This document shows positions 8,845 to 18,081 of a DNA stretch of 64,000 nucleotides, piece after piece; the first letter of the stretch is position 1, and each line of letters opens with the position of its first letter. The translations under genes and the position numbers were made by a program. The notes beneath the pieces are model-generated. The model worked only from the letters and a program-made list of their open reading frames with translations, ran no database searches and was not told the DNA's origin. This DNA is from an uncultured Roseobacter sp. (GTDB lineage: Bacteria; Pseudomonadota; Alphaproteobacteria; Rhodobacterales; Rhodobacteraceae). The stretch covers positions 36,294-100,293 of the forward strand of contig NZ_CANLKW010000006.1 of NCBI RefSeq assembly GCF_947491795.1, given 5' to 3'.

Positions 8845-9461
8845 ACGCCCGCGATATGGGTCTCGTCTGTTGCAGGCGGTGTGCACAGGTCTGGCCGGAC
8901 ACAACGCACCGCTGCGGGCGCTGCGGGCACAGGATGTCTGTGCGGGATCCGCATAGTCTCCAGCGTGTCTGGGCCATGCTTCTGATGGGCCTGATTTGCT
9001 ACATCCCTGCCAATCTCTATCCGATGCTGCGCACACGCACGCTGTTTTCGGTGCAGCAGGATACAATTGTCGGCGGCGCGATCAGTTTTATTGAATACGG
9101 CAGTTACTTTGTCGCGGCTGTGATCCTGATTGCCAGCGTCGTGATCCCGCTGGCCAAGTTTATGGCCATCGGCTTTCTGGCGATATCTGTCACGCGGCCT
9201 TCGTCGGTGTCTGCGCATCAGCGTCAGCTGCTGTTTGAGGTCGTGGAATACATCGGGCGCTGGTCTATGATCGACATCTTTGTTGTTGCGATCATGTCGT
9301 CGCTGGTGCAACTGAATACTCTGGTTGCGGTCCAGCCCGGAATAGCCAGTCTGTTCTTTGCCCTGTCGGTCATCTTTACAATGCTGGCAGCACAGGCATT
9401 TGACAGCCGTCTGATCTGGGATGTCCAGGCACAAAGCGAAGGAGCGCAAAGGCATGAATGA
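8796..9461 (+). CDS. PqiA-type membrane protein, C-terminal half
   Basis: 221 aa from a GTG at 8796; ATGs at 8802 and 8811 are equally possible, since no clear ribosome-binding site decides the start. It has a second zinc-ribbon pair (CCRRC...CGRCG) and four hydrophobic helices, with the family motif NLYPML near residue 70. It overlaps the first half by up to 49 bp in another frame, so translation is probably coupled. Its stop overlaps the pqiB start. Likely forms an inner-membrane unit with the first half. Confidence 0.85.
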   Translation: MQMVCMERAEQTGGIINARDMGLVCCRRCAQVWPDTTHRCGRCGHRMSVRDPHSLQRVWAMLLMGLICYIPANLYPMLRTRTLFSVQQDTIVGGAISFIEYGSYFVAAVILIASVVIPLAKFMAIGFLAISVTRPSSVSAHQRQLLFEVVEYIGRWSMIDIFVVAIMSSLVQLNTLVAVQPGIASLFFALSVIFTMLAAQAFDSRLIWDVQAQSEGAQRHE

Positions 9462-11538
9462 CAAGCCATCCCAGGTGGCCATCGAACCTGCGCGCTCTTC
9501 CGGCGTGGGACGGGCGTCAATCATCTGGCTGATCCCGCTGGCGGCTGTTTTTATCGCCCTGTTTGTTGCCTGGCAGTCGTTTAACGCGCGCGGCCCGCTG
9601 ATCACCATTGAATTCGAGAACGGTGCCGGGATCACGGCCCGCCAGACCGAAGTACGGTTTCGGGATGTGAAAGTCGGCATTGTCGAAAAGGTTGGTTTTG
9701 CCGCCGGCCTTGAAGGCGTAGTGGCCGAGGTTCGGGTAAACAAGGACGTAGCACCCTATGTGGATGCCGGTGCCAGTTTCTGGGTTGTTCAGCCTGAGCT
9801 GTCGGCGCGCGGGGTCACCGGACTGGACACAGTGCTGAGCGGTGTTTTCATAGAAGGCTCCTGGGACGGAGAGATCGGACTGCCCCGCAGCGCTTTCAAA
9901 GGGCGGGCTACTGCACCGCTGTTTCAGTCAGGCGATGAGGGGCTTCAGATTGCCCTGCGCACCATCCCCGGCGGCACCATGTCTGATGATGTGCCAATCC
10001 TGTACCGGGGCATCGAGGTCGGGCGCGTCGGACCGGCACGCATTTCCCGGGAGGGCAGTTTCGCCATCGCGGAAGCGGTGATTTATGAGCCGCACAGAGG
10101 ACTGATTACCCGGTCGACCCGGTTCTGGGATATTTCTGGTTTCAGTGTGTCCATCGGGCCGGGCGGTGCAGAGGTCGATTTCTCGTCCATCGCCTCTCTG
10201 GTCGGCGGGGGCATTACGTTTGATACCTTTGTCTCCGGTGGTTCACCGGTGGTGGATGGTACGGTTTTTGAAGTGTTCGGCGATTCTGTTACCGCCCGGA
10301 ACAGCGTTTTCAATGCGTCCGAGGTTGAAGTGCTGGAACTGCAGATTGTGTTTGACGAGAACATCTCAGGTCTTGCGCTTGGGGCCCCTGTTGAGCTGAG
10401 CGGTTTGCGGATCGGGACTGTGGAAAGCATTTCAGGGATTGTGGATGAGGCCGCCTTTGGCGATGCGCGCGTCCGTCTGAATGCGGTGGTCGGTGTTCAG
10501 CCTGCCCGGCTTGGTCTTCCTGGCGAAGCCAGCCCCGCGTCAGCGCTTGATTTCCTCTCTGCCCGCGTGGCCGAAGGCCTGCGCGCGCGTCTGGCCTCTG
10601 CCAGTCTGCTGACGGGGGGGTTGAAAGTGGAGCTGGTTGAGGTGGCCGATGCCCGGCCAGCGGAACTGTCGATGCCCGAGGCTGGCCTGCCCCGTATGCC
10701 ATCCACCGACAGTGAGATATCAGATGCCGCGGCGACGGTTGAGGGTGTGTTCTCGCGGATCAACAGCCTGCCGTTTGAGGATCTGCTGAACAGTGCCATC
10801 AGGTTTGTCGATGGTGCTGCGGCGCTGGTTTCCGATCCGGATCTGCGCGAGGCACCGCAGGATGTACGCGCCCTGCTGGGTGATCTGCGTGGTATTGTGA
10901 ACGATCCGTCGGTTCAGGAAATCCCTGTTGCACTGACTGCTGCTCTGGGCCGTCTCGAAGCGCTGCTTGCGCAGCTGGAGGAAGAAAAGGCTGTGTCACG
11001 GATCGTCTCGGCGATTGATGCCGCGAACCTCGCAGCGGCGTCTGTCGCGGCCTCGGTCTCCGGGCTGCCGGATCTTCTGGATCAGCTGACGGAGGTTGCA
11101 GCCCGGGCGGCGGCCCTGCCGCTGGATGCGCTGACAGAGCAGGTCACAGATTTGCTGGGGTCTGTCGACGAGATCCTGAGTACGACTGCCGCACAGGACC
11201 TGCCTGCCTCTCTGGGTGCGGCCCTGGACGAGCTGAACGCTACGCTTGCGGAACTGCGCCAGGGCGGTGCAGTTGAAAACGTCAATGCGACGCTGAAATC
11301 GACGCGGGAGGCGGCGGATGCCGTGGCTCTGTCCAGCCAGGACCTGCCTGCACTTGTCGAACGGATCACAGAAGTGTTTGATCAGGCCAGCGCGACGATT
11401 GCGGGCTATAACAGGGGTGAGACCCTCAGCCGGGATGCCCAGGCGGCCCTGCGGGAAATCTCGGAGGCGGCAGAGGCCATCACTTCACTTGCGCGGTTGC
11501 TGGAACGTAATCCCAGTGCGCTGATCAGAGGACGCTGA
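9454..11538 (+). CDS. pqiB: PqiB-type MCE-domain lipid transport protein
   Basis: 694 aa from ATG at 9454, chosen because AAGGAG lies just upstream and the start overlaps the pqiA stop; an in-frame ATG at 9421 is poorer. One N-terminal transmembrane helix (SIIWLIPLAAVFIALFVAW) anchors a periplasmic body with MCE/MlaD domains (from about residues 45, 155 and 275) and a long helical C-terminal region. PqiB of E. coli has three MCE domains that stack into a tunnel towards the outer membrane. This protein is longer than the ~546 aa of E. coli PqiB, the extra being Ala/Leu-rich helix after residue 400. Confidence 0.88.
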   Translation: MNDKPSQVAIEPARSSGVGRASIIWLIPLAAVFIALFVAWQSFNARGPLITIEFENGAGITARQTEVRFRDVKVGIVEKVGFAAGLEGVVAEVRVNKDVAPYVDAGASFWVVQPELSARGVTGLDTVLSGVFIEGSWDGEIGLPRSAFKGRATAPLFQSGDEGLQIALRTIPGGTMSDDVPILYRGIEVGRVGPARISREGSFAIAEAVIYEPHRGLITRSTRFWDISGFSVSIGPGGAEVDFSSIASLVGGGITFDTFVSGGSPVVDGTVFEVFGDSVTARNSVFNASEVEVLELQIVFDENISGLALGAPVELSGLRIGTVESISGIVDEAAFGDARVRLNAVVGVQPARLGLPGEASPASALDFLSARVAEGLRARLASASLLTGGLKVELVEVADARPAELSMPEAGLPRMPSTDSEISDAAATVEGVFSRINSLPFEDLLNSAIRFVDGAAALVSDPDLREAPQDVRALLGDLRGIVNDPSVQEIPVALTAALGRLEALLAQLEEEKAVSRIVSAIDAANLAAASVAASVSGLPDLLDQLTEVAARAAALPLDALTEQVTDLLGSVDEILSTTAAQDLPASLGAALDELNATLAELRQGGAVENVNATLKSTREAADAVALSSQDLPALVERITEVFDQASATIAGYNRGETLSRDAQAALREISEAAEAITSLARLLERNPSALIRGR

Positions 11539-11540
11539 CC

Positions 11541-12101
11541 ATGAAATATCTCGCTGTGTGCTGTGCGATCATTGCCGGTCTTGCCGCCTGCGCCCCTGCT
11601 CCCGACCGCTATGCCGTTCCTGTTGTCGCCCCGGGCATCCAGCAGCGTATTGCGTTCCGTGCCGTCGAGGTGCGCGAAGTGTCACTGCCTGCCTATGCTG
11701 CCGCAGATGAGATCGCGCTCGAGGATGAAACGGGCCGTGTTGTCAGTGACGGCGCCGTTCTCTGGGCGGATACGCCCGGTCGTGCAGTGGCCCTCGAATT
11801 CAGCCGCAATCTGGCGCAGATCACTGGTGCACGGGTTGCGTCCGCCCCCTGGCCGTTTGAGACATTTGCCGATGCCATGCTGGACCTGCGTTTTGAAAGG
11901 CTGGTGGCGGGCGCCGACGGTCAGTTCCGCGCGTCGGGTCAGTACTTTGTCGGTGTCCCGGACGGTCGGCGGGAACGTTCCGGTCTCTTCGATCTGAGTG
12001 CTGCCTTTGACCCGCTCGGCGGGCCGGCAGCCATTGCCGCAGCGCGCGCAGAGGTCATAGCCGAACTTGCAGGTTTTATTGCGCGCAACGGGCTGCGCTG
12101 A
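11541..12101 (+). CDS. pqiC: PqiC-type outer-membrane lipoprotein
   Basis: 186 aa. A lipoprotein signal peptide ends in the lipobox LAAC, giving lipidation at about Cys17. The remainder resembles the ABC-type transport auxiliary/PqiC family (DUF330), the outer-membrane partner of PqiB. It starts 2 bp after pqiB and ends where the opposing aminotransferase gene ends, with no spacer between them. Confidence 0.82.
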   Translation: MKYLAVCCAIIAGLAACAPAPDRYAVPVVAPGIQQRIAFRAVEVREVSLPAYAAADEIALEDETGRVVSDGAVLWADTPGRAVALEFSRNLAQITGARVASAPWPFETFADAMLDLRFERLVAGADGQFRASGQYFVGVPDGRRERSGLFDLSAAFDPLGGPAAIAAARAEVIAELAGFIARNGLR

Positions 12102-13230
12102 CTACCCGGGCCAGTCTGCCAGCGCACGGCTCAGGCGTTCCAGACCCTGGTCGAGGTTGACAGACTGCCCCCCGCCAACACCGAGACGGATGTGCCCCGG
12201 CTGGTCATAAGCGCTGCCCGGCAAAAGAAATGTGCGGTACGGTTCGGTGAGCAGGAAGCGTGCGAAAGCGTCGCTGTCGATACCGTCTGGCAGCCGCCCC
12301 AGCCCGATCAGCCCGGCCTGCGGCGGCACCCAGCTCAGACCCGGCTGCGCTGCGATCCAGTCGTTCATATGGGCGAGATTTGCCCTGCCTGCTGTGCGCG
12401 CATTGTCCAGAACCGGGGCGTAACGGGCGGGACGCAGCGCAATCTCTGCGATGACCTCTCCCATGATGTTCATGATCTCTGAGGCGTTCTCGCGCAGGAT
12501 CACAGCGTCCATCACCAGCCCGGGGTCCGGGCAGATCAGCCAGCCGGTACGCAGGCCCTGAAGCCCCAGCGCTTTGGACACTGATCCCGTCGTGATCCCA
12601 CGCGCATACATCCCGGCCACAGAGGGTGCCCGGGGCCCTTCCCACTCGAGCCCGGCGTATACTTCATCAACGATCAGCCACGCCCCGACCCTGTCTGCGA
12701 TGCGGACGACCTCTTCCAGCGCGGCGCGGTCCAGCATCCGGCCGGTCGGGTTGTTGGGGTTGCTCAGAAAGATGATCCGCGTGCGGGGCGACACGGCCTG
12801 TTTCAGCGCGTCAAGCGGCAGCGCCCAGGCCTCCTCTTCCCTCCGGGGGATCGGTACAATGTCCGCACCGACCGCGCGGGCCAGCACGCCTGCCTGAGGC
12901 CAGCCCGGTGTTTCGATGACGATCTCATCGCCGGGCTGCAGCAATTGCATGATGGCCAGATAATTTGCTTCTGCCGCGCCTGCAGTAATCAGTACGTCCT
13001 CTGGCGCGCAGACACCTGTCAGACCCGCCTGCGCCAGCACATGCGCGCGCAGTTCCGGCAAACCGCGAAAGTCGCGTCCGTTCCAGTCCAGCGGTAACGC
13101 CGGGTCAATATCATCCAGAAAATCGCCCAGTACCGGCGATTGCGACAGCGAGAAACCGACGATGGCTTCGGGGTCGGCATCCGTTGTCTCCAGCAGATAC
13201 CGGAACAACGTGTGAATCTTGACTTTCATG
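12102..13230 (-). CDS. PLP-dependent aminotransferase, class I/II
   Basis: 376 aa from the ATG at 13230 (MKVKIHTLF); a longer in-frame extension upstream runs into the opposing hydrolase gene and is unlikely. Fold-type I signatures are ITAGAAEANY, SNPNNPTGR, DEVYAGLEW, and the Schiff-base lysine in SVSKALGLQGLRTGW. These enzymes transfer amino groups between an amino acid and a 2-oxoacid, or carry out related PLP chemistry; the substrate cannot be stated. Convergent with pqiC, divergent from the MBL-fold gene at 13274. Confidence 0.85.
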
Positions 13231-13273
13231 GCCCTGCCCCCTCTGCTCGGATCAGAAAGCGACGGGAGATCAT

Positions 13274-14026
13274 ATGCAACCCCTTCTGAAAGGCAGACCG
13301 CACCGTCTGGCGATACTGGACTATGGCCTCTTTCAGGTGCACGCCAATGGGCGGGTGATCGGTATCTGCGGATATGTCGTGCAGACGACTGCCGGTGAAA
13401 CGGTGCTGATCGATACGGGATTTCCACCAAAGTACGCCGAAGATGCCGCAGCTGCCTCAACCGAGGATGATCTGAACGGTTTTGGCCGTGTGCTGTCGCT
13501 GGGCCCTGAAAACCTGGCAACCGCACAGCTGGCCAAACTGGGCCTGGGGACAGGCGACATTGATCTGATGATCCAGAGCCACACGCATATCGATCATGTC
13601 GGTTTTATGGATGCGTTCCCGGACGTGCCGATTGTGATCGCGGCTGCAGAACGCGCCCTGCCCCGCCCGCTCTACTGGTCCGGAAAACAGGCGATGGAAT
13701 GGCCGTTGGCAGAATACCTTACTGTGCGCGGAGATTTCGATGCGGGACCGGGTTTCAGAGTTTTCCTGGTGCCGGGGCATGCACCCGGGCAGCTGGCCTT
13801 TTTGCTTGAGTTACCGGAAACCGGCCCGGTTCTGCTGACCTCTGATGCGATCAGCCGTGCGGAGGAAATTGATGAGAGGTTCGCCGGCTCATGGGACGAG
13901 GTGATGGCCATCGAAAACGGCGCGCGGCTGATGCAGATCGCAAAGGCGCGGGATGCAATGGTGATCTTTGGCCACAGCCCGGAACAATGGTCAACGCTGC
14001 GCAAAGCGCCCCACTGGTACGACTAG
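13274..14026 (+). CDS. Metallo-beta-lactamase-fold hydrolase (lactonase-like)
   Basis: 250 aa. The metal-binding motif HTHIDH is at residues 103-108, with further likely ligands in VPGHAPGQ, LLTSDA and IFGHSP. The pattern resembles N-acyl-homoserine lactonases and related MBL hydrolases, so quorum-signal or other lactone hydrolysis is possible but not shown. No signal peptide, so probably cytoplasmic. Diverges from the aminotransferase by 43 bp and its end overlaps the opposing SDR gene by 4 bp. Confidence 0.8.
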   Translation: MQPLLKGRPHRLAILDYGLFQVHANGRVIGICGYVVQTTAGETVLIDTGFPPKYAEDAAAASTEDDLNGFGRVLSLGPENLATAQLAKLGLGTGDIDLMIQSHTHIDHVGFMDAFPDVPIVIAAAERALPRPLYWSGKQAMEWPLAEYLTVRGDFDAGPGFRVFLVPGHAPGQLAFLLELPETGPVLLTSDAISRAEEIDERFAGSWDEVMAIENGARLMQIAKARDAMVIFGHSPEQWSTLRKAPHWYD

Positions 14027-14745
14027 CGCACATCACGCCCCTGGTTGAGAATAATCACATTTCCGCTGGAGACATCCCCGGCGGGCGAGACCAGAAAGCC
14101 GACCCAGGCCGCAATCTCCACCGGCTGCATGGCGCGACCATGGGGCATCTGCGCAAGAGCAGCGTCCAGAACTTCCTGACTGACCACACCAAAGAGCGGC
14201 GTTTCTGTCATGGCGGGTGCAATGGAGTTCACGGCAATCTTCTCGCGGGCATACCGTCGGGCCAGGTCTTTTGTCAGAGTGTCGAGTGCTGCTTTGGACG
14301 CCCGGTAATGCGGCGGGTCAAAGACATCAAAGTTATAAGCCCCGTTAGAGGAGATGTTCACGATCTTGCGCACACCGTCACGTCCCTGCATCAGCCTGAC
14401 AGCCGCCTGTGAGCAGTGAAAGGCGCTGGAGAAATTCACGGACATCTGGCGTTCAAACTCATCCACAGGAATGTTTGGAAATTCCGACATGAAACAGGTG
14501 CCTGCGTTGTTGACGAGGACATCTATGCCGCCGTGGGTTTTGTAGATTTCTTCAAAGACCTCTGCGATTGCTTCCGGGTCAGTCAGATCCACTGGCATGC
14601 CCGTAAACTGTGATCCCTGCATCTCCGCCAGACCGCCTGCGTCTTTGTCCAGACCGCAGACATGCAGGCCGTCGGCTGACAGTCTGGTGCTGATGGTACG
14701 CCCGAGGCCGCCTGCGGCCCCGGTAACGACGGCGATACGGCTCAT
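14023..14745 (-). CDS. Short-chain dehydrogenase/reductase
   Basis: 240 aa classical SDR: cofactor motif TGAAGGLG at residues 8-15, NNAG near 88, catalytic Ser in NISSNGAYN and Tyr-x-x-x-Lys in HYRASKAALD. Acidic/neutral residues after strand 2 (GLDKDAGG) favour NAD. It is the most distal gene of the leftward array and is coupled to the flavin monooxygenase by ATGA overlap (14742-14745), so it may oxidise or reduce that enzyme's product. Substrate unknown. Confidence 0.86.
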   Translation of the reverse strand: MSRIAVVTGAAGGLGRTISTRLSADGLHVCGLDKDAGGLAEMQGSQFTGMPVDLTDPEAIAEVFEEIYKTHGGIDVLVNNAGTCFMSEFPNIPVDEFERQMSVNFSSAFHCSQAAVRLMQGRDGVRKIVNISSNGAYNFDVFDPPHYRASKAALDTLTKDLARRYAREKIAVNSIAPAMTETPLFGVVSQEVLDAALAQMPHGRAMQPVEIAAWVGFLVSPAGDVSSGNVIILNQGRDVR

Positions 14746-16013
14746 GACAATTCCTTTTGGTGCTTTGCCGCGATGATCGCGGGCTGAGTATTGAGTGTTT
14801 CAGGATCAAACCCGGCGAGTTTTTTGTACTTTGCCGAATGTTCTGCCAGTTCGCTGACCGGGATGACATCACCGATATCGTCAAAAACACCCCCGCAGAG
14901 GTCTTCGACTCTTTGCAGAATGGCGTCCGGGCCACTGCCCCTGTTTGCGCGGGTTACAGCGGTGGTCCGGGGGCGTATCTGTGCCTCATAGGTTTCGAGG
15001 GCCCGGTGTGTCGTGCCGTGTTCGGCGATTGCAGCACCGATTGTACGGGCATCAACGATGGCCTGGCTGGCACCGTTTGAACCGACCGGATAGGTCGGAT
15101 GTGCTGCATCCCCCATCAGGGTCACGGTGCCGTCTGTCCACCGGTCGACCGGGTCACGGTCAACCATCGGGTATTCAAAAACCTCGGACGCGTCGCGGAT
15201 CAGTTTGGGTACGTCCAGCCAGTCAAATCGCCAGGTTTCAAAGTCTGGCAGAAAGTCGTTCTTGTCAGCAGCGCGGTTCCAGTCCTCGCGGCGCCAGCTA
15301 TCCGCAGAAGGTACCCGTTTCTCGGCAATCCAGTTGATCAGCACGTCGCCGGTCGCCGGATCCGGTGCAGAGATGGGATAGGCCACAAAGCGCTGTGTAT
15401 CATGACCCGCCAGGATCATGCCGGGTTTCGTGCTGTGAGGACGCGCTGTGGTTGTTCCGCGCCAGAGAATGGCACCTGCCCAGACCGGATCGCCCTCGCC
15501 GGGGTACATCTGTGCCCGCAGCGCTGAATGGATGCCGTCGGCTGCGATCAGCAGACTGCCTTTTGTGCGCGTTCGGCCATCTGGTCCGTCCAGGATTAAA
15601 GTGGCACTGGTATCGCTGGCGGCGTATCCGGTGGCGCGGTGGCCTGTCAGAACACTCTCGGGTCCGGCACGTTCGAGAAGCGTCCGGTACAGCATCATCT
15701 GCAGGTGCCCCCGGTGCACAGAGACCTGCGGCCAGGCGTATCCTGCATCAAGCCCGCGTGGTTCAGACCAGATTTCGCGCCCTGATTTGGAGAAAAAACC
15801 AAGTGAACGCGTCAGAACCCCGGTCTCATGCAGGTCCTGCCTGAGGCCCAGGTCATACAGCTCCCGCACCGCATTGGGTTGCAGGTTGATGCCGACACCG
15901 AGCGGACGGATTTGCCGGACCGCTTCGCAGATGCGAAAAGGCACACCGATCTGATGCAGCGTCAGGCCCAGGGTCAGCCCGGCAATGCCGGCCCCGGCGA
16001 TCAGAACAGTCAT
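14742..16013 (-). CDS. FAD-dependent monooxygenase (salicylate hydroxylase-like)
   Basis: 423 aa. GxGxxG motif GAGIAGLTLGL at residues 6-16, DG motif LLIAADGIHSALR near 160, and the FAD-binding GDAAHPTYPVGSNGASQAI near 300 identify a group A flavoprotein monooxygenase. Such enzymes hydroxylate or decarboxylatively hydroxylate aromatic or heterocyclic rings using NAD(P)H and O2. It is coupled by overlaps to the CoA-transferase upstream and the SDR downstream, forming a three-gene catabolic tail on the ABC transporter operon. Confidence 0.86.
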   Translation of the reverse strand: MTVLIAGAGIAGLTLGLTLHQIGVPFRICEAVRQIRPLGVGINLQPNAVRELYDLGLRQDLHETGVLTRSLGFFSKSGREIWSEPRGLDAGYAWPQVSVHRGHLQMMLYRTLLERAGPESVLTGHRATGYAASDTSATLILDGPDGRTRTKGSLLIAADGIHSALRAQMYPGEGDPVWAGAILWRGTTTARPHSTKPGMILAGHDTQRFVAYPISAPDPATGDVLINWIAEKRVPSADSWRREDWNRAADKNDFLPDFETWRFDWLDVPKLIRDASEVFEYPMVDRDPVDRWTDGTVTLMGDAAHPTYPVGSNGASQAIVDARTIGAAIAEHGTTHRALETYEAQIRPRTTAVTRANRGSGPDAILQRVEDLCGGVFDDIGDVIPVSELAEHSAKYKKLAGFDPETLNTQPAIIAAKHQKELS

Positions 16014-17122
16014 GTGATCTCCCCGGCTTCGCGCATTTCCCGCAGGATCCGGGCTGTATAGCCAAGACCTGAGAGGACCTGATCGGTTGCGGCGCCGGGT
16101 GCCTGAGGCGCCTGCGGTTGTTGCACCGTACTGCGTGAAAACCGGGGCGCCGGGCTGGCCTGGGTTACGCCGCCCGGATCCTGGAATACACCGCGTTGTG
16201 CATTTTGCGGATGCGACGGTGCCTCGTCAAAGCTCAGTACCGGGGCGACACAGGCGTCCGACCCTTCAAACAGGTTGGCCCATTCATCCCGGGTACGCGT
16301 TCTGAAGGTTTCGGCGAATTCCTCGCTGCGCGCGGGCCAGGCCTGCGGATCATTCTGGTCGCCGTCATGTTTCAGCCCTGCAATCTGCAGAAATTCTGCA
16401 TAAAACTGCGGCTCCAGTGCACCGACGGCGATGTACCGGCCATCTGAACATTCGTAGCACCGGTAAAATGGTGCTGCTCCGTCCAGCCAGTTGGCGGCCC
16501 TGTCCGTGGTCCAGGTGCCGCGTGCCAGCATGCTGTGGATCAGTCCCATCATCGCGGGAACGCCGTCTGACATAGCGGCGTCGACGACCTGGCCTTTGCC
16601 CGAAGCACCGCGCTCGAACAGGGCCGACAGAATGCCGAACAGCAGAAACATCGTGCCGCCACCAAAGTCAGCGACCAGATTCAGGGGTACGGGCGGTGGC
16701 GCATCTGCCCGTCCCATCGCGTGCAACGCACCTGTCAGGGCCAGATAATTTATGTCATGACCGGCGGTCTGGGCGAGCGGGCCGGACTGTCCCCATCCGG
16801 TCATCCGCGCATAGATCAGGCTGTCCGGACAGTCATCCGGGCCAAGCCCAAGCCGTTCCATGACGCCCGGCCGGAAGCCTTCGATCAGAACATCTGCGTT
16901 CCCGATGATCTTGAGCACGGCGGCACGCCCCTGTTCCGACTTCAGGTTCAGAGCCACCGATTTCTTGCCGCGCCGGTTGATGTCTGTGGGGTCCGCAGGG
17001 CCGGTCGCCCGGTCGATCACGATAACTTCGGCGCCCATATCGGCCAGCAGCTGGCCCGCCAGAGGTGCGGGACCCAGACCGGAAAACTCAACCACCCGCA
17101 GGGACGCAAGCGGCCCGGTCAT
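16010..17122 (-). CDS. Class III CoA-transferase (CaiB/BaiF family)
   Basis: 370 aa from ATG at 17122 (MTGPLASLRVVEF); the longer frame beginning at 17188 lies inside the ATPase gene. Family signatures: LADMGAEVI near residue 27, NRRGKKSVALNLKS, and the catalytic aspartate region AGHDINYLALTG. These enzymes move CoA between carboxylic acids. Resemblance to alpha-methylacyl-CoA racemase-type sequences means isomerase activity cannot be excluded. Coupled on both sides by ATGA overlaps. Confidence 0.86.
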   Translation of the reverse strand: MTGPLASLRVVEFSGLGPAPLAGQLLADMGAEVIVIDRATGPADPTDINRRGKKSVALNLKSEQGRAAVLKIIGNADVLIEGFRPGVMERLGLGPDDCPDSLIYARMTGWGQSGPLAQTAGHDINYLALTGALHAMGRADAPPPVPLNLVADFGGGTMFLLFGILSALFERGASGKGQVVDAAMSDGVPAMMGLIHSMLARGTWTTDRAANWLDGAAPFYRCYECSDGRYIAVGALEPQFYAEFLQIAGLKHDGDQNDPQAWPARSEEFAETFRTRTRDEWANLFEGSDACVAPVLSFDEAPSHPQNAQRGVFQDPGGVTQASPAPRFSRSTVQQPQAPQAPGAATDQVLSGLGYTARILREMREAGEIT

Positions 17123-18081
17123 TCCACCATATGACAGGCAACGCGCGCGCCGCGCAGGTCGCGCATGACCGGTCTTTCCCGGCTGCATATATCAGCGGCA
17201 AGAGGGCAGCGCGGATGATAGGCGCATCCGGGCGGCGGATTGATCGGATCGGGGATTTCACCTGTCGGTGGCGGGACTTCGCGGCCAAAGTTGTCGAGCT
17301 GGGGGGCTGCGGCCAGCAACATCTGCGTATAGGGGTGTTTGGGATCATCAAATAGCGCATCCGGATCCGCTTCTTCGACAAGGCGGCCAAGATACAGCAC
17401 CCCGATCCGGTCCGCCATGTGCTGCACCACCGTCAGATCATGGCTGATGAACAGATACGTCAGGCCAAACGCGTCCTTGAGATCGCTCATCAGATTGAGA
17501 ACCTGCGCCTGGACAGAAACATCCAGCGCCGACGTCGGTTCGTCACAGACAATCAGTTTGGGCTCAGAGGCAAGAGCGCGGGCGATACAGATGCGCTGGC
17601 GCTGACCGCCGGAAAACTCATGCGGAAATTTGCCCGCGTCCCGCGCTGCCAGACCCACCTGTTCGAGCAGACGTTCGGCCATGCCTTCGGTGTTGCCGCC
17701 ACGTGCTGCAACTGGTTCAACGATGATATCGCGCACGCGCCAGCGTGGGTTGAGCGAGGCAAAAGGATCCTGAAAGATCATCTGAATGTCGCGCCGGACT
17801 GCGTCAACTTTGGCGGCGTCTTTCTCGCGGGCCAGATCAGTGCCGCGGATTTCCACCGACCCTTCTGAGGGGCCCAGCAGCCCGACAAGCATCTTGCCAA
17901 TGGTTGATTTACCCGATCCGCTCTCGCCCACCAGAGCGTAGACGCTGCGCTCGGCGATCTCAAAGCTGACATCCGAAACAGCCGTCAGATAGGCCTTTTC
18001 GCGGCGTTCCACCATGCGGTTGAGCCATGGTTTGGAGACGTCAAAAATGCGCGTGAGGTTGCGGATATTCACCATACCCAT
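17119..18081 (-). CDS. Peptide/nickel-type ABC transporter ATPase (DppF/OppF-like)
   Basis: 320 aa. Walker A GESGSGKST, signature FSGGQRQRI, Walker B LIVCDEPTSALDV, and the oligopeptide-transporter C-terminal region with CAYHPRCPLA are all present. It powers import with the adjacent DppD-like ATPase (18081-19061), sharing one base with its stop (TGATG). The cysteine-containing C-terminal extension is typical of dipeptide and oligopeptide systems, some of which bind an iron-sulfur cluster there. Confidence 0.92.
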   Translation of the reverse strand: MGMVNIRNLTRIFDVSKPWLNRMVERREKAYLTAVSDVSFEIAERSVYALVGESGSGKSTIGKMLVGLLGPSEGSVEIRGTDLAREKDAAKVDAVRRDIQMIFQDPFASLNPRWRVRDIIVEPVAARGGNTEGMAERLLEQVGLAARDAGKFPHEFSGGQRQRICIARALASEPKLIVCDEPTSALDVSVQAQVLNLMSDLKDAFGLTYLFISHDLTVVQHMADRIGVLYLGRLVEEADPDALFDDPKHPYTQMLLAAAPQLDNFGREVPPPTGEIPDPINPPPGCAYHPRCPLAADICSRERPVMRDLRGARVACHMVE

